From the NCBI RefSeq assembly GCF_910592395.1, contig NC_088321.1, positions 9,116,001 to 9,180,000 of the forward strand: a stretch of 64,000 bases of DNA, in the 5' to 3' direction. The DNA is from Lineus longissimus. Taxonomy: Eukaryota > Nemertea > Pilidiophora > Heteronemertea > Lineidae. Both the position numbers and the translations under genes were made by a program. Shown here piece after piece: positions 63,715 to 64,000 of the stretch. Within the stretch, counting starts at the first letter, position 1; each line of letters begins with the position of its first letter. The notes beneath the pieces are model-generated. The model made no database searches. It worked only from the letters and a program-made list of their open reading frames with translations, and was not told the DNA's origin.

Positions 63715-64000
63715 GTGATGTATGTTTTACCAGACTATTATGTGGAGTATTGTCCTTTGGATTGAGGGTACGGTTCACCTCAATGTAAAACAATGCAAGT
63801 TTGATAAAAGAAGCAATTACACTGTTAACCCGTTGACATGAAGGTACTGTAGTGACTCTAAAAGGGGCAATCGACATGAAGGTACTGTAGTGACTCTTAA
63901 ACGGGCAATAGGGATTACACTACATCTCTGAACGTTCGTGCACTTGAAATTTGGTTGATGGAAATAGAGCGTCTAAGGCTTTGAGATGCCTTCGCAGTTG
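59801..64000 (-). repeat. Homogeneous 594-bp tandem array (to the window edge)
   Basis: Landmarks at 59806, 60419, 61012, 61607, 62201, 62796, 63388 and 63985 give spacings of 613, 593, 595, 594, 595, 592 and 597 bp. Monomers differ by scattered single bases only. Each contains a 40-bp internal doublet (GACATGAAGGTACTGTAGTG twice). The array continues beyond the window. Confidence 0.93.

Noticed and set aside
51074-64000. CRISPR-like array
   Set aside because: Repeats are hundreds of bases long, contiguous and without unique spacers, in a eukaryotic setting.
57530-64000. rDNA, 5S or snRNA tandem genes as the basis of the 594-bp array
   Set aside because: No 5S, snRNA or tRNA sequence blocks were found; the only recognisable content is an RT fragment.

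Overview
This window is eukaryotic and almost certainly from a marine invertebrate animal. Genes have GT-AG introns. The mobile elements (PIF/Harbinger, MULE with a FLYWCH remnant, Kolobok-like, Academ-like, DIRS and PAT/Ngaro-type tyrosine-recombinase retrotransposons, L2/CR1-like LINEs) are those of lancelets, echinoderms, hemichordates and cnidarians. The frequent AGGCCTA words hint at a deuterostome, but the species cannot be fixed from sequence alone. I see no rRNA, tRNA, CRISPR or bacterial feature, and no confident host housekeeping gene.

Layout. Bases 1-1295 hold the 3' part of a conserved-looking protein that I do not recognise by name. From about 1685 to the right edge the substrate is one repeat family: tandem copies of a unit carrying, on the minus strand, a fragment resembling the C-terminal end of an L1-like reverse transcriptase. 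This array is visible at 1685-1820, 6327-8364, 10062-11216, 18390-18827, 22124-22888, 43128-43570 and 51070-64000. The gaps between these pieces are large insertions, and most junctions can be read to the base because the interrupted repeat unit resumes on the other side.

Insertions, left to right: (1) 1821-6326, a MULE-type transposon bracketed by inverted minisatellites, with an L2-like LINE (3260-3948) in its transposase and a perfect foldback element (5415-5703). (2) 8365-10061, a 5'-truncated LINE. (3) 11217-18389, a two-gene Harbinger whose Myb-like gene is split by a second two-gene Harbinger (11587-15229). The right part of this block is duplicated in tandem almost without change (15092-18827 and 18828-22561). 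(4) 22889-43127, a PAT/Ngaro-type retrotransposon with split direct repeats. Nested in it are a 164-bp MITE, a 9.0-kb Academ-like transposon with a PIN/FEN1-like nuclease (27621-36621), a DIRS element (37104-42416) and a Kolobok-type MITE (42430-42703). (5) 43571-51069, a 7.5-kb TTAA-flanked Kolobok-like transposon. It carries a multi-exon DDE transposase on the minus strand and, on the plus strand, a cysteine-rich protein joined to a domain like the cytoplasmic 'ballast' of the P2X7 receptor. From 51070 the array runs uninterrupted: a 2.72-kb higher-order repeat, then monomers shortening stepwise from 1.35 kb to 594 bp.

The genes here are nearly all transposition machinery. In each two-gene element the transposase cuts and joins, and the partner (Myb-like or CXC/ballast) presumably binds DNA or assists. 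The retrotransposons encode Gag, reverse transcriptase/RNase H and a tyrosine recombinase. Many are broken by stops, frameshifts or later insertions. The most novel item is the Kolobok-like element with a ballast-domain gene; next are the Academ-like element that separates a gag gene from its start codon and the inverted-minisatellite MULE.
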